Position numbers and translations under genes: made by a program
Part shown: positions 48,379 through 57,581 of the stretch, piece after piece
Numbering within the stretch: the first letter of the stretch is position 1
Layout of the letters: the number at the start of each line of letters is the position of its first letter
Notes under the pieces: model-generated
The model's database searches: none
The model's input: the letters and a program-made list of their open reading frames with translations, nothing else
What the model was told of the DNA's origin: nothing
Origin: Frondihabitans sp. Leaf304
GTDB lineage: Bacteria > Actinomycetota > Actinomycetes > Actinomycetales > Microbacteriaceae
Direction of reading: 5' to 3'
Length of the DNA: 64,000 nt
NCBI RefSeq assembly: GCF_001423105.1
Contig: NZ_LMNV01000003.1
Coordinates: 198,473 to 262,472 of the forward strand

Positions 48379-49506
48379 CTAGAAAGAGGGAACGGGAACC
48401 GGCACGGCGCTGACCGTGCGGTCGATCGTGCACTGACCGAGCACACGGGTGCCGACGTACACGACGGCCGTCTGGCCGGGAGCCACTCCGTTGAGCGGCT
48501 CGTCGGGTGTGACGACAAGTTCAGTTCTACCCTCGACCGCCGACACTCGGGCGACCGCGGGAACGGGATCGGCATGGGCGCGAATCTGCACGTCGCAGGC
48601 GAAGGGCTCCGTGGGATCCTCGGGAGCTTTTCCGGCCCAGGAGAACTTCGAGCCCGCGATCTCTCGGATGTCGAGGGCCTCTTTCGGGCCGACCACGACG
48701 GCGTTGTCTTTCGGGCGCACCTCGAGCACGAAGCGGGGCTTGCCGTCGTCCGACGGATAGCCGATATTGAGGCCCTTCCGCTGGCCGACGGTGAAGGCGT
48801 GCGCACCCTCGTGCTGACCGATCACAGCGCCCGTGCGGTCGAGGATCTCACCCTGCTCTGCGCCGACCCGGTCGGCCAACCAGCCGCGGGTGTCGCCATC
48901 GGGGATGAAGCAGATGTCGTGGCTGTCGGGCTTCTGCGCGACCGTGAAGCCGCGGGCCGCCGCCTCGGCACGAACCTCGGCCTTGGAGGGCGTGGCGCCC
49001 AGCGGGAACATCGAGTGGTCGATCTGCTCCTTGGTGAGCACGCCGAGCACGTACGACTGGTCTTTGGCCCAGGCGCTCGCCCGGTGAAGCTCTTTGTTGC
49101 CGTCGGCGTCGATCTCGATCGAGGCGTAGTGACCGGTCGCGACGGCGTCGAAGCCGAGGGCCACCGCCTTCTCGAGCAGGGCGGCGAACTTGATCTTCTC
49201 GTTACAGCGCATGCACGGGTTCGGGGTACGGCCGGCGGTGTACTCGGCGACGAAGTCGTCGACCACGTCGAGCTTGAACCGCTCCGAGAAATCCCACACG
49301 TAGTAGGGGATGCCGATCATGTTGGCGGCCCGCTGGGCGTCCATCGAATCTTCGATCGTGCAGCAGCCGCGGCTGCCGGTGCGCAGTGTTCCCGGCATCC
49401 GGCTCAGCGCCAGGTGCACTCCCACCACGTCGTGCCCGGCATCGACGGCCCGGGCTGCCGCTACGGCGGAGTCGACGCCGCCACTCATCGCTGCCAGAAC
49501 CTTCAT
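48379..49506 (-). CDS. mnmA: tRNA-specific 2-thiouridylase MnmA
   Basis: This 375-residue enzyme adds sulfur at the 2-position of wobble U34 in Lys, Glu and Gln tRNAs. The PP-loop [12 protein letters not shown] is at the N-terminus. Catalytic Cys98 lies in [10 protein letters not shown], with Cys199 in [12 protein letters not shown], and the C-terminal barrel begins at about 280. A GCC pair at residues 47-49 in RGCCTIEDS is family-typical. The ATG start is divergent from the MFS gene (54 bp apart), and ligA follows. Confidence 0.95.
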   Translation of the reverse strand: MKVLAAMSGGVDSAVAAARAVDAGHDVVGVHLALSRMPGTLRTGSRGCCTIEDSMDAQRAANMIGIPYYVWDFSERFKLDVVDDFVAEYTAGRTPNPCMRCNEKIKFAALLEKAVALGFDAVATGHYASIEIDADGNKELHRASAWAKDQSYVLGVLTKEQIDHSMFPLGATPSKAEVRAEAAARGFTVAQKPDSHDICFIPDGDTRGWLADRVGAEQGEILDRTGAVIGQHEGAHAFTVGQRKGLNIGYPSDDGKPRFVLEVRPKDNAVVVGPKEALDIREIAGSKFSWAGKAPEDPTEPFACDVQIRAHADPVPAVARVSAVEGRTELVVTPDEPLNGVAPGQTAVVYVGTRVLGQCTIDRTVSAVPVPVPSF

Positions 49507-49560
49507 GCGAACCAGTCTACGTCTCGGGGCTCTGCCACCTCGGGTCTAGAGTCGTCTTCG

Positions 49561-50823
49561 ATGACCAGCGCCGACGGATCCTTCTCGATGCGATCCGTCG
49601 CACTCTCTGCCTTCCTCCCCGCCGCCCTCTTCGCCATCGGCGAGGGCGCGATCATCCCGATCATCCCGGTGGCGAGCGACAACCTCGGTGCGACCCTGGC
49701 ACTCTCGGCGTTCGTCGCCTCGCTGATCCTCGTCGGCGAGCTCTTCGGCGACATCCCGAGCGGCTGGCTCGTCTCTCGCATCGGCGAGCGCACCGCCATG
49801 ATCGGCGCGGCCCTGGTCAGCGTTATCGGCCTGCTCGTCTGCGTCTTCTCGCCGAACGTCGTCATTCTCGCGATCGGCGTCTTCCTGATCGGACTCTCGA
49901 CCGCGGTCTTTGCCCTCGCTCGCCACGCGTTCATGACCTCGTTCGTGCCTCCCGAGATCCGCGCCCGCGCGCTGTCGAGCCTCGGCGGAGTCTTCCGTCT
50001 CGGCTACTTCGTCGGCCCCTTCCTTTCGGCCGGGCTCATCCATCTGACCGGCGCCGTGCAGTCCGCCTTCTGGATTCACATCGTCGCGTGCCTGGCAGCA
50101 GCCGGCGTTCTCCTGGTGATCAAGGATCCGGCGGCAGCGCTCGCAACGAGGTCGCTGCGCCACCCCAGCGCCGCTCCCACCACCGGCGAGATCGAGGTCG
50201 GCACCGAGTCGAAGGGCCTGTTCCCCACCCTCTGGAAGCACCGCGGCGTGCTCGTAAAGCTCGGCAGCGGTGCGGCGCTGATCGGTGCCATGCGCGCCGG
50301 GCGCCAGGTGATCTTGCCCCTCTGGGCGGTCTCGATCGGCATCGGATCGTCGCAGACGGCGCTCATCATCGGTATCGCCGGGGCGATCGACTTCGCTCTC
50401 TTCTATACGAGCGGCCAGATCATGGATCGCTGGGGGCGGATGTGGAGCGCGATGCCCTGCATGGTCGGGCTCGGCCTCTCGTACCTCGTGCTGTCGGTCA
50501 CGCATGCCCTCCCGAACAACGTGACGTGGTTCATCGGCGTCGCCATGTTCATGTCGGTCGCGAACGGCATCGGATCGGGAATCCTGATGACCCTCGGCGC
50601 CGACCTCGCCGACAAATCCGACCCGGCGCCGTTCCTCGGTGCCTGGCGCTTCACGGGCGACTTCGGCAGCGCGGCCGCGCCCCTGCTGATCGCCGGGATC
50701 ACGGCGCTCGTGTCGATCTCGCTCGCGTCCGGCGTCATGGGCGTGCTCGGGTTCGTCGGGGCCGGGATCCTGCTCCGCTATGTGCCGCGGTATTCGCCGC
50801 ATCAGCCGCATCTGAAGCGCTGA
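49561..50823 (+). CDS. MFS transporter
   Basis: This 420-residue protein has about twelve helices. The A-like motif between helices 2 and 3 reads GDIPSGWLVSRIGERTAM, and the second-half counterpart is SGQIMDRWGRMWS. The RMFS-like segment ALARHAFMTSFVPPEIRARALSSLGG is typical of drug or sugar exporters. The substrate is unknown. A much longer open frame covers the opposite strand of ligA and mnmA upstream; the ATG at 49561 is the real start. Confidence 0.88.
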   Translation: MTSADGSFSMRSVALSAFLPAALFAIGEGAIIPIIPVASDNLGATLALSAFVASLILVGELFGDIPSGWLVSRIGERTAMIGAALVSVIGLLVCVFSPNVVILAIGVFLIGLSTAVFALARHAFMTSFVPPEIRARALSSLGGVFRLGYFVGPFLSAGLIHLTGAVQSAFWIHIVACLAAAGVLLVIKDPAAALATRSLRHPSAAPTTGEIEVGTESKGLFPTLWKHRGVLVKLGSGAALIGAMRAGRQVILPLWAVSIGIGSSQTALIIGIAGAIDFALFYTSGQIMDRWGRMWSAMPCMVGLGLSYLVLSVTHALPNNVTWFIGVAMFMSVANGIGSGILMTLGADLADKSDPAPFLGAWRFTGDFGSAAAPLLIAGITALVSISLASGVMGVLGFVGAGILLRYVPRYSPHQPHLKR

Positions 50824-50865
50824 CGAGGCTCCCGGTGCCGCGCTGCCGGGTACACTCGTCTCGCC

Positions 50866-50947
50866 GCGGGAGTGGTGGAATTGGCAGACACGCAGGATTT
50901 AGGTTCCTGTGCTTTCGAGCGTGAGGGTTCAAGTCCCTTCTCCCGCA
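50866..50947 (+). tRNA. tRNA-Leu (anticodon UAG)
   Basis: The acceptor arm GCGGGAG (50866-50872) pairs with CTCCCGC (50940-50946), and the discriminator is A. The D-arm is TGGTGGAATTGGCAGACACG. The anticodon stem is CAGGA/TCCTG with loop TTTAGGT, giving anticodon TAG (decodes CUN). A class II variable arm and the T-arm GGGTTCAAGTCCC are present. CCA is not encoded. TACACT at 50851-50856 is the probable -10. Confidence 0.96.
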
Positions 50948-51112
50948 CTGTAAGCCGAGATCCCAGACAGAGGCACCGGGGCCGCCCGGAATACCGGAGA
51001 GATCCTCGGGGGTTACCCCCAGAGTCGCTGTCTTCCGTGTCCGATACGCTTGCCCCGATCACGAAGCGGGCGCACCGACCTCCTTCGGTTCGTTCTTCCT
51101 GGAGTTCTCCCC

Positions 51113-51793
51113 ATGCTGCCGCTCGCCGCGATCCCCTTCCTCGATCCCGAGGCCCTCATTCACGCGTTCGGGCCGTGGGCAGTGCTCGGCATCTGCGCCA
51201 TCATCTTCGCCGAGACCGGCCTTCTGATCGGCTTCATCTTTCCCGGCGACACCCTGCTCATCCTCGCGGGCGTCCTCGCGGCGACCACACCGGGCGGCCT
51301 CGGCATGCCCATCGTCCTGATCGCGCTCTTCATCGCGGTCGCGGCGTTCCTCGGGGGCGAGCTCGGCTATCTGATCGGGCACAAGTTCGGTCCGCGCATC
51401 TTCGAGCGGAAAGACAGTGGCATCTTCTCGTCCGAGAACGTCAAGAAGACGAACGAGTTCTTCACCCGCTTCGGGTCGGGCGCCGTCATTCTCGCCCGGT
51501 TCGTGCCGGTGATCCGCACCTTCCTGCCCCTTGCCGCGGGCATCGCCCACATGCACTACCGCCGGTACTCGCTCTTCAACGCCATCGGAGCCATCGCCTG
51601 GGGCTTCGGCATCACGATGATCGGCTTCGGCATCGGCCACATCCCGCCGGTGGCGCAGTTCGTCGAGAACTACATCGACCTGATCCTGCTGGGCGCCGTC
51701 GCAGCGACCGTCATTCCGATCGTGATCAAGGTGCTGAGCTCGTCGCGCAAAGCGAAGAAGCTCGAAGAGGCGCAGGCGTCCCCTCAGGCATAG
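51113..51793 (+). CDS. DedA family membrane protein
   Basis: This 226-residue protein of the DedA/SNARE-associated family has the characteristic FAETGLLIGFIFPGDTLLILAG near the N-terminus and ARFVPVIRTFLPLAAG in the re-entrant region (Glu and Arg needed for activity). These proteins act as polyprenyl-phosphate or phospholipid flippases. The ATG at 51113 is chosen over the upstream in-frame start because the first hydrophobic segment follows directly. A short AGGCA tandem repeat (51812-51836) and a terminator follow. Confidence 0.9.
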   Translation: MLPLAAIPFLDPEALIHAFGPWAVLGICAIIFAETGLLIGFIFPGDTLLILAGVLAATTPGGLGMPIVLIALFIAVAAFLGGELGYLIGHKFGPRIFERKDSGIFSSENVKKTNEFFTRFGSGAVILARFVPVIRTFLPLAAGIAHMHYRRYSLFNAIGAIAWGFGITMIGFGIGHIPPVAQFVENYIDLILLGAVAATVIPIVIKVLSSSRKAKKLEEAQASPQA

Positions 51794-51835
51794 CCGCGGG
51801 CCGCAGCCGCTAGGCAAGGCAAGGCGAGGCAAGGC

Positions 51836-51891
51836 GACGTGAAACGGCCAACCCGACGTGCCGCGGTGCGTCGGTTTGGCCGTTCCACGTC
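51836..51891. terminator. Bidirectional terminator, 23-bp stem
   Basis: GACGTGAAACGGCCAACCCGACG (51836-51858) pairs with 51869-51891 with two mismatches that are G-T wobbles in one direction. It lies between the convergent dedA-like gene and rdgB. Like the other hairpins in the window it has A-tracts in one arm. Confidence 0.8.
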
Positions 51892-51919
51892 GGGTCAGCC
51901 TCGAAGTCGGAGTTGGGCC

Positions 51920-52570
51920 CTACGAGACCAGCGCGGCAACCCGCGGCGCGAGTGCCCGGAACGCCTGCGACCGGTGACTCGTCGCGTCTTTCTCGGCCGT
52001 GCTGAGCTCCGCTGCCGAGCGGCTCTCACCGGCGGGGCAGAAGATCGGGTCGTAGCCGAAGCCGCCGGATCCTGACGCCTTATCGAGAACGTGCCCTGAC
52101 CAGGTCGCGAGCTCGACATATTCGTCAGATTCGACCGACTCGGCCGGGCCGTCGGGCCCGACGGAGGCGACCGACGGCGGTATGACCAGCGCCGCGGCGC
52201 ACACGAACGAGGCGCTTCGATCGGCGCCGCCGAGAGCATCGAGGTTGGTCAGCAGCAGGCGGAGGTTGTCGCCGTCGTGGCGGGTGCCGGCGTAGCGGGC
52301 GGAGTGGATGCCTGGCGCCCCGTCGAGGGCGTCGACGGTGATACCCGAGTCATCGGCAAGGGCCGGCAAGCCGGTGTATTCGGCGGCAGCCCGGGCTTTG
52401 ATGAGGGCATTGGCCTCGAAGGTGTCGCCGTCTTCGACCGGTTCTGGGCCGTCGTAGGTGAGGAGCTCGACTCCGTCGAGGGCATCACCTAGGATCCGAC
52501 GGAGCTCGGCCACTTTGTGGGCATTGTGCGTCGCCAGGACGACTTTCACGGTCGAGGGTGCCACGGTCAC
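51920..52570 (-). CDS. rdgB: dITP/XTP pyrophosphatase (RdgB/HAM1)
   Basis: This 216-residue enzyme hydrolyses non-canonical purine NTPs. It has [16 protein letters not shown], the conserved [39 protein letters not shown] and FGYDPIF. The start is GTG overlapping the rph stop (GTGA). It is the last gene of the murI-rph-rdgB operon, a common actinobacterial order. Confidence 0.95.
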   Translation of the reverse strand: MTVAPSTVKVVLATHNAHKVAELRRILGDALDGVELLTYDGPEPVEDGDTFEANALIKARAAAEYTGLPALADDSGITVDALDGAPGIHSARYAGTRHDGDNLRLLLTNLDALGGADRSASFVCAAALVIPPSVASVGPDGPAESVESDEYVELATWSGHVLDKASGSGGFGYDPIFCPAGESRSAAELSTAEKDATSHRSQAFRALAPRVAALVS

Positions 52571-53295
52571 ACCTCCAGGGTGCGCTTCTGGATCGCGCTG
52601 AGGTCGACGGCGCCCGCCAGCGCGAGGTCGAGCAGCGAGTTGAGCTCGTCGCGGTCGAAGGGGGCGCCCTCGGCCGTGCCCTGCACCTCGATGAAGGTGC
52701 CCGAACCGGTGACGACGACGTTCATGTCGGTCTCGGCGCGCACGTCTTCGACGTAGGCGAGGTCGAGCATCGGTTCGCCGTCGATGATGCCGACGGAGAC
52801 GGCCGAGACGCTGTCGGAGAGGGGCGTGGCCTTCTGGGCGATGAACTTGTTGTCTTTGCCCCACTGGATCGCCTGGGCCAGCGCGACGTAGGCGCCGGTG
52901 ATGGCGGCCGTGCGGGTCCCGCCGTCGGCCTGGAGCACGTCGCAGTCGAGCACGATCGTGTTCTCGCCGAGGGCCTTCATGTCGACGACGGCGCGGAGGC
53001 TGCGGCCGATGAGGCGGGAGATCTCGTGCGTGCGCCCGCCGATCTTGCCTTTGACGCTCTCGCGGTCGTTGCGGGAGTTCGTGGCGCGCGGCAGCATGGC
53101 GTATTCGGCGGTGACCCAGCCCTTGCCCTTGCCGGCAAGCCAGCGCGGCACGCCGTTCGTGAAGGACGCCGTGCAGAGCACGCGGGTGTTGCCGAAGCTG
53201 ACGAGGGCGCTGCCCTCCGCCTGCGGGCTCCAGCCGAGCTCGATGGTGACCTCGCGGAGCTGGTCTGTCTGTCGGCCGTCGGCGCGTTCTGTCAT
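52567..53295 (-). CDS. rph: Ribonuclease PH
   Basis: This 242-residue phosphorolytic 3'-exoribonuclease trims tRNA 3' ends. It has the family opening [23 protein letters not shown], the phosphate-site [21 protein letters not shown] and the conserved [18 protein letters not shown]. Its ATG overlaps the murI stop (ATGA). Confidence 0.97.
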   Translation of the reverse strand: MTERADGRQTDQLREVTIELGWSPQAEGSALVSFGNTRVLCTASFTNGVPRWLAGKGKGWVTAEYAMLPRATNSRNDRESVKGKIGGRTHEISRLIGRSLRAVVDMKALGENTIVLDCDVLQADGGTRTAAITGAYVALAQAIQWGKDNKFIAQKATPLSDSVSAVSVGIIDGEPMLDLAYVEDVRAETDMNVVVTGSGTFIEVQGTAEGAPFDRDELNSLLDLALAGAVDLSAIQKRTLEV

Positions 53296-54158
53296 GCGGT
53301 GTTCTCCTTGGTTCGGTTCGCCCGGAATTCCGGGGGAAGATCGATCGTTCCGGTCTCGAGGTGGCTCACCGTCGAGACCTCGGGGCCGAGGAAACGCTTG
53401 GCGAGCCGGATGAAGCCCGCCTGGTCGGCACCGGTGGCCTGGAAGTCGTAGAGGGGCGCAGCGCCATCGCGCCGGTCGAGGTCGTGGGCCACCAGCGTCG
53501 AGTAGACGTCGTTGGCGGTCTCTTCGGCGCTCGAGACCAGGGTCACATCGGGGCCCATGACGTACTGGATGGCTGCCGACATCAGCGGGTAGTGCGTGCA
53601 GCCGAGCACGAGGGTGTCGACGCGGGCGTCGCGGAGCGGGGCGAGGTACTCCTCGGCGACCGCGCGCAACTCGGCGCTGGAGGTGTCGCCCGCCTCGACG
53701 AACTCGACGAAGCGCGGGCAGGCCTGCGTGAAGAGAGCGAGGTCGGGGGCGGCCGCGAAAGCGTCTTCGTAGGCCCGCGAATCGATCGTGCCGGAGGTGC
53801 CGATCACGCCGACGCGACGGGTGCGCGTCTGCTTCATCGCGGCGCGCACGGCCGGCTGGATCACCTCGACGACGGGGATGCCGTGCGGGCCGGTGTAGCG
53901 CTCGCGAGCATCGCGGAGGACGGCCGCGGAGGCCGTATTGCAGGCAATGACCAACAGCTTGACGCCCTGGGCAACGAGGTCGTCCATGACGGCAAGCGCG
54001 TACTCGCGCACCTGGGCGATCGGCTTGGGGCCGTAGGGCATGTGCTCCGTGTCGCCGACGTAGCGGATCGACTCCCGCGGCAGCTGGTCGATGATCGCCC
54101 GGGAGACGGTCAGGCCGCCGACGCCCGAGTCGAAGACTCCGATGGGTGCGTCCGTCAC
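53292..54158 (-). CDS. murI: Glutamate racemase
   Basis: This 288-residue enzyme makes D-glutamate for peptidoglycan. It begins [17 protein letters not shown] and has the two catalytic cysteines in ACNTASA (Cys73) and LGCTHYP (Cys187). The start is GTG 54158, which matches the family N-terminus; an open frame upstream is not used. It is the first gene of murI-rph-rdgB. Confidence 0.96.
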   Translation of the reverse strand: MTDAPIGVFDSGVGGLTVSRAIIDQLPRESIRYVGDTEHMPYGPKPIAQVREYALAVMDDLVAQGVKLLVIACNTASAAVLRDARERYTGPHGIPVVEVIQPAVRAAMKQTRTRRVGVIGTSGTIDSRAYEDAFAAAPDLALFTQACPRFVEFVEAGDTSSAELRAVAEEYLAPLRDARVDTLVLGCTHYPLMSAAIQYVMGPDVTLVSSAEETANDVYSTLVAHDLDRRDGAAPLYDFQATGADQAGFIRLAKRFLGPEVSTVSHLETGTIDLPPEFRANRTKENTA

Positions 54159-54190
54159 GATGGTCGAGTCTACCGGTCGGGCCGCTGCCG

Positions 54191-54269
54191 AATTTGAAGG
54201 AGATCCGCGCGCTCGACCCCGCGCGATCGGCATGACTTCGTCGGCGTCAGCGGGTGTTTCCTTCGAATT
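54191..54269. repeat. 79-bp palindromic element, copy B
   Basis: The arms AATTTGAAGGAGA and TTTCCTTCGAATT flank ATGACTTCGTCGGCG (54232-54246) at exactly the same distances as in copy A at 37726-37804. It lies in the divergent region between murI and pncB. Confidence 0.75.
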
Positions 54270-54312
54270 TGCAAGAGGCACGCGGCACGATGGCGGGGCC
54301 TAGGCTGGCTGC

Positions 54313-55602
54313 GTGACCAGTGCACTCCTGACCGACCGGTACGAACTCACCATGCTCGACGCGGGCCTCCGCGACGGCACCGCCCTTCGCGAGAGCGTGT
54401 TCGAGGTGTTCACCAGACGCCTCCCGCCGGGCCGCCGCTACGGTGTCGTCGCCGGCACCGGCCGGTTCCTGGAGGAGCTCCGGCGCTTCCGCTTCGGCGA
54501 ACCGGAGCTCGAGTGGCTCCGCGAGCAGAACGTCGTGGGCGCCCCCACGATCGACTGGCTCGCCGACTACCGGTTCACCGGCAACATCTGGGGCTATCGC
54601 GAGGGCGAACTCTTCTTCCCGAACTCGCCTCTGCTCATCATCGAGTCGACATTCGCCGAGGCGGTCCTCCTCGAGACGCTCGCGCTGAGCGTCTTCAACT
54701 ACGATTCCGCCGTCGCCAGCGCTGCGGCGCGCATGGTCGCGGCGGCAGACGGGCGCCCCCTCGCCGAGATGGGTTCGCGGCGCACCGGAGAGTGGAGCGC
54801 TGTCGCGGCGGCACGTGCCGCGTTCATCGCCGGCTTCGGAGCAACGAGCAACCTCGAGGCCGGTCGCACCTGGGGAGTCCCGACGATGGGCACGGCCGCC
54901 CACGCGTTCACGCTTCTCTACGACACCGAAGAGGCCGCCTTCACCGCGCAGGTCGACGCCCTCGGCCCGTCGACGACGCTTCTCGTCGATACCTACGACA
55001 TCGAGGCTGCGGTCGAGACGGCCGTGCGGGTGGCCGGGCCGGAGCTCGGCTCCGTTCGCATCGACTCGGGCGACCTCCCCCAGCTCGTCGCGCAGGTGCG
55101 GCGCCAGCTCGACACGCTCGGTGCCACCGGCACGAAGATCACCGTCACTAACGACCTCGACGAGTTCACGATCGCGGCGCTGCGGGCAGCCCCCGTCGAC
55201 AGCTACGGTGTCGGCACCAGCGTCGTCACGGGCTCGGGCCACCCGGCCGCGTCGATGGTCTTCAAGCTGGTGGCGCACCGCGACGACAGCGGCGAGTGGG
55301 TGTCGGTCGGCAAGAAATCCGCCGAGAAAGCCACCGTCGGCGGTCGCAAGTTTGCCGTCCGGGCCCGGCGCAAGGGAATCGCGTCCGAAGAGATCGTCCG
55401 GGTTGGCTCGACCGAAGTCGGCCCCTCCGAGCGCACGCTGTTGGTGCCGCTCGTGACGGACGGCACGATCGACGAGCGCTGGACCGGCCCCGAGGGCGTC
55501 CTCCGTGCCCGAGCACACCGCGAAGCCGCCGTGGGCGAGCTGCCGCAGGCTGCGTTCAGCCTGGGTCGCGGCGAGCCAGTCATCCCAACCCGTTACGAGT
55601 GA
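54313..55602 (+). CDS. pncB: Nicotinate phosphoribosyltransferase
   Basis: This 429-residue enzyme converts nicotinate and PRPP to nicotinate mononucleotide for NAD salvage. It has LLTDRYELTMLDAG at the N-terminus, EMGSRRTGEW, TSNLEAG, MGTAAHAF, and the C-terminal SYGVGTSVVTGSGHPA. The start is GTG 54313, with only 43 bp after the repeat element B. There is no clear ribosome-binding site, so leaderless translation is possible. Confidence 0.95.
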   Translation: MTSALLTDRYELTMLDAGLRDGTALRESVFEVFTRRLPPGRRYGVVAGTGRFLEELRRFRFGEPELEWLREQNVVGAPTIDWLADYRFTGNIWGYREGELFFPNSPLLIIESTFAEAVLLETLALSVFNYDSAVASAAARMVAAADGRPLAEMGSRRTGEWSAVAAARAAFIAGFGATSNLEAGRTWGVPTMGTAAHAFTLLYDTEEAAFTAQVDALGPSTTLLVDTYDIEAAVETAVRVAGPELGSVRIDSGDLPQLVAQVRRQLDTLGATGTKITVTNDLDEFTIAALRAAPVDSYGVGTSVVTGSGHPAASMVFKLVAHRDDSGEWVSVGKKSAEKATVGGRKFAVRARRKGIASEEIVRVGSTEVGPSERTLLVPLVTDGTIDERWTGPEGVLRARAHREAAVGELPQAAFSLGRGEPVIPTRYE

Positions 55603-55662
55603 GCGGGGCCGGACGGGCCGAGACCCCGGGTGCGTCAGCAGAGAGTCGAGCCGAGAAGGCCT

Positions 55663-55938
55663 CTACTCGGACTTCATCTTTTCGTAGATCGCCTTGCACG
55701 TCGGGCAGACCGGGAACTTCTCCGGGTCGCGACCCGGAGTCCACTTCTTGCCGCAGAGCGCCTTGACGGCCTTGCCCGACAGCGCCGACTCCATGATCTT
55801 GTTCTTCGGCACGTAGTGCGAGAAACGTTCGTGATCGCCCGGCTCGATGGCCTCCTCGTTGAGGAGTTTCTCCAACTCGCGGTCGAGAACGTCTGTTCCG
55901 CCGCCGGTGATTTCGCTTCCGCTACCCGTGTCGCTCAT
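55663..55938 (-). CDS. DUF3039 family protein
   Basis: This 91-residue actinobacterial protein has the conserved DHERFSHYVPKNKIMESALSGKAVKALCGKKWTP and a CPTC pair near the C-terminus. With the upstream Cys these suggest a small metal-binding site. Function unknown. The ATG at 55938 is favoured; ATG 55947 is possible. It is convergent with pncB over 60 bp. Confidence 0.88.
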   Translation of the reverse strand: MSDTGSGSEITGGGTDVLDRELEKLLNEEAIEPGDHERFSHYVPKNKIMESALSGKAVKALCGKKWTPGRDPEKFPVCPTCKAIYEKMKSE

Positions 55939-56015
55939 GCCGACCATCGTACGCCGCCCGCCGCGTCCTCTGAAGGGCGACCCGAAGGATCCTGCGCCCC
56001 GGCACCCGGCGCGAG

Positions 56016-57581
56016 TCAGCTTCGCAGCGCGAACGCCAGCAGCTCGGGGGCTCGGCGTGAGAACACCCACGACCCGATGGCGACTCCCGCCACCAGCACG
56101 ACGGCTCCGGTGCCGAGGCCCGTCCAGAGGGCGGCCGACGCCAGGTCGCTGCGCCCATCGAGCGTCGCGACGATCGCCATCGCGCCGGTCGGCACGCTGA
56201 GGAGGACAGCCCCGCCGACGAGCAGGGATTGCGACCAGCCGGCCGCCGAGCTCGTCGACTGGGGTTGCTGGAACGGATCGTCACCGGGGCGGACGGCCGC
56301 ATAGGGCAGCGCCGCCGACAGGATGCTCGACAGGCCGAGGCCGCAGAAGAGCAATGAGACGCAGATGCCCAGCTCGGGGCCGTAGGCGGTGTAGTCGCCC
56401 CGCAGGGCCACGGCTACCAGCGAGCCGACAAGGGCCAGAGGGACGCCGATGACGAGGGCGGGGGTCAGCCGTCCGAGGCGATCGGGGAGCCCGCGCGTAT
56501 TCGCCGAGATGTGCATCCACAGGGCCGTGTTGTCGTAGGCCACGTCGTTGTGGGGCAGGAAGCCGAGCAGCAGGCACATGACCGGCACGGGGATGAGAGC
56601 GAGCAGACGCCAGTCGATGCCCGCGATTCCGAGAGGCACGATGAGCACCGGGAGGAACGGGAGGATCACGAGCGACCAGCGGTATCGGGCGTCGCGCACC
56701 CAGTACGTCAGGCTGCGCGCGGCAACGGCACCGCCCGGTGTTCCCCGCGTGAAATCGAACCAGCCGAGGCTCACTCGCTCCGCCTCGAGAGTGGGCGCCG
56801 GCGGGCGGTGCAGGGCACGCCCCACCAGCATCCGCCAGACCCACCACAGCACGGCGAGCGTGAGCAGGGCAACGACGACGTCGGCGACCACGCGACCGGT
56901 GCTGCCGGTGGCGGCGTGGCCGGGAAGGGCAACCGCGGCACCGAAGGGCGTCGCGGCGAGGAGAGACGCGACGGTGCCGGATCCTCGGTATCCGCCCGGA
57001 AGCACGACGCGGATGAGGTCGATCACGAGAGGCACCAGCACGAGGGCGACGACCACGCCTCCGACCGCGAGGAGGTCGCGAGCACGGCGCCCGGTGATCA
57101 TCGTGTTGATCGTCGAGGCGACCAGCGCGAGGAGGAGCGCCGTGAGCCCCGCGAGAACGGCGGACACGACGGCCAGAGCGGCAATGCCCGAGCCTTCGCC
57201 GAACGACCGGACGTAGCCGGCGCCGAGGATCAGCAGCGACAGCGTCGGCAACCCGATGGCCCCGGCGAGAGCGAGACCGCCGGCCGCGGCGTCGGTGCCG
57301 ATCGGGTAGCCGTACAGGCGACGCGGGTCTCCCCACGGTGGGCGCGACGAGGCGAACGGTGCGACGAGGAACGCCACCAGCAGAAGGGCGCCACCTCCGA
57401 CGACGAGCGCCTGAACCTCGGGCAGAGGGTCGAAACGAAGGCGGCTGGTCAGCGTCGCGACGGCGATCGAGGCCGCGAGCACGATGACAACTCGCACGAC
57501 CGTGGCGAAGGCCGGACGCAGGCCGAAGCGCACGAGGTTCGCGATCGAGAGCAGCCTCAGTCGGAGAAGCTGTGCAACCAT
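56016..57581 (-). CDS. ABC-2-type exporter permease-like protein
   Basis: This 521-residue membrane protein has about twelve hydrophobic segments and no catalytic motif. The conserved cytoplasmic region near GRALHRPPAPTLEAERVSLGWFDFTRGTPGGA lies mid-way. It overlaps the upstream ATPase gene by 25 bp, so the two form one exporter. The substrate is unknown. Confidence 0.8.
   Translation of the reverse strand: MVAQLLRLRLLSIANLVRFGLRPAFATVVRVVIVLAASIAVATLTSRLRFDPLPEVQALVVGGGALLLVAFLVAPFASSRPPWGDPRRLYGYPIGTDAAAGGLALAGAIGLPTLSLLILGAGYVRSFGEGSGIAALAVVSAVLAGLTALLLALVASTINTMITGRRARDLLAVGGVVVALVLVPLVIDLIRVVLPGGYRGSGTVASLLAATPFGAAVALPGHAATGSTGRVVADVVVALLTLAVLWWVWRMLVGRALHRPPAPTLEAERVSLGWFDFTRGTPGGAVAARSLTYWVRDARYRWSLVILPFLPVLIVPLGIAGIDWRLLALIPVPVMCLLLGFLPHNDVAYDNTALWMHISANTRGLPDRLGRLTPALVIGVPLALVGSLVAVALRGDYTAYGPELGICVSLLFCGLGLSSILSAALPYAAVRPGDDPFQQPQSTSSAAGWSQSLLVGGAVLLSVPTGAMAIVATLDGRSDLASAALWTGLGTGAVVLVAGVAIGSWVFSRRAPELLAFALRS

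Noticed and set aside
51812-51836. Short AGGCA tandem repeat after the DedA-like gene
   Set aside because: Four to five imperfect 5-bp units are within what slippage gives by chance. No link to the AGGCATA boxes could be supported because the TA is missing.
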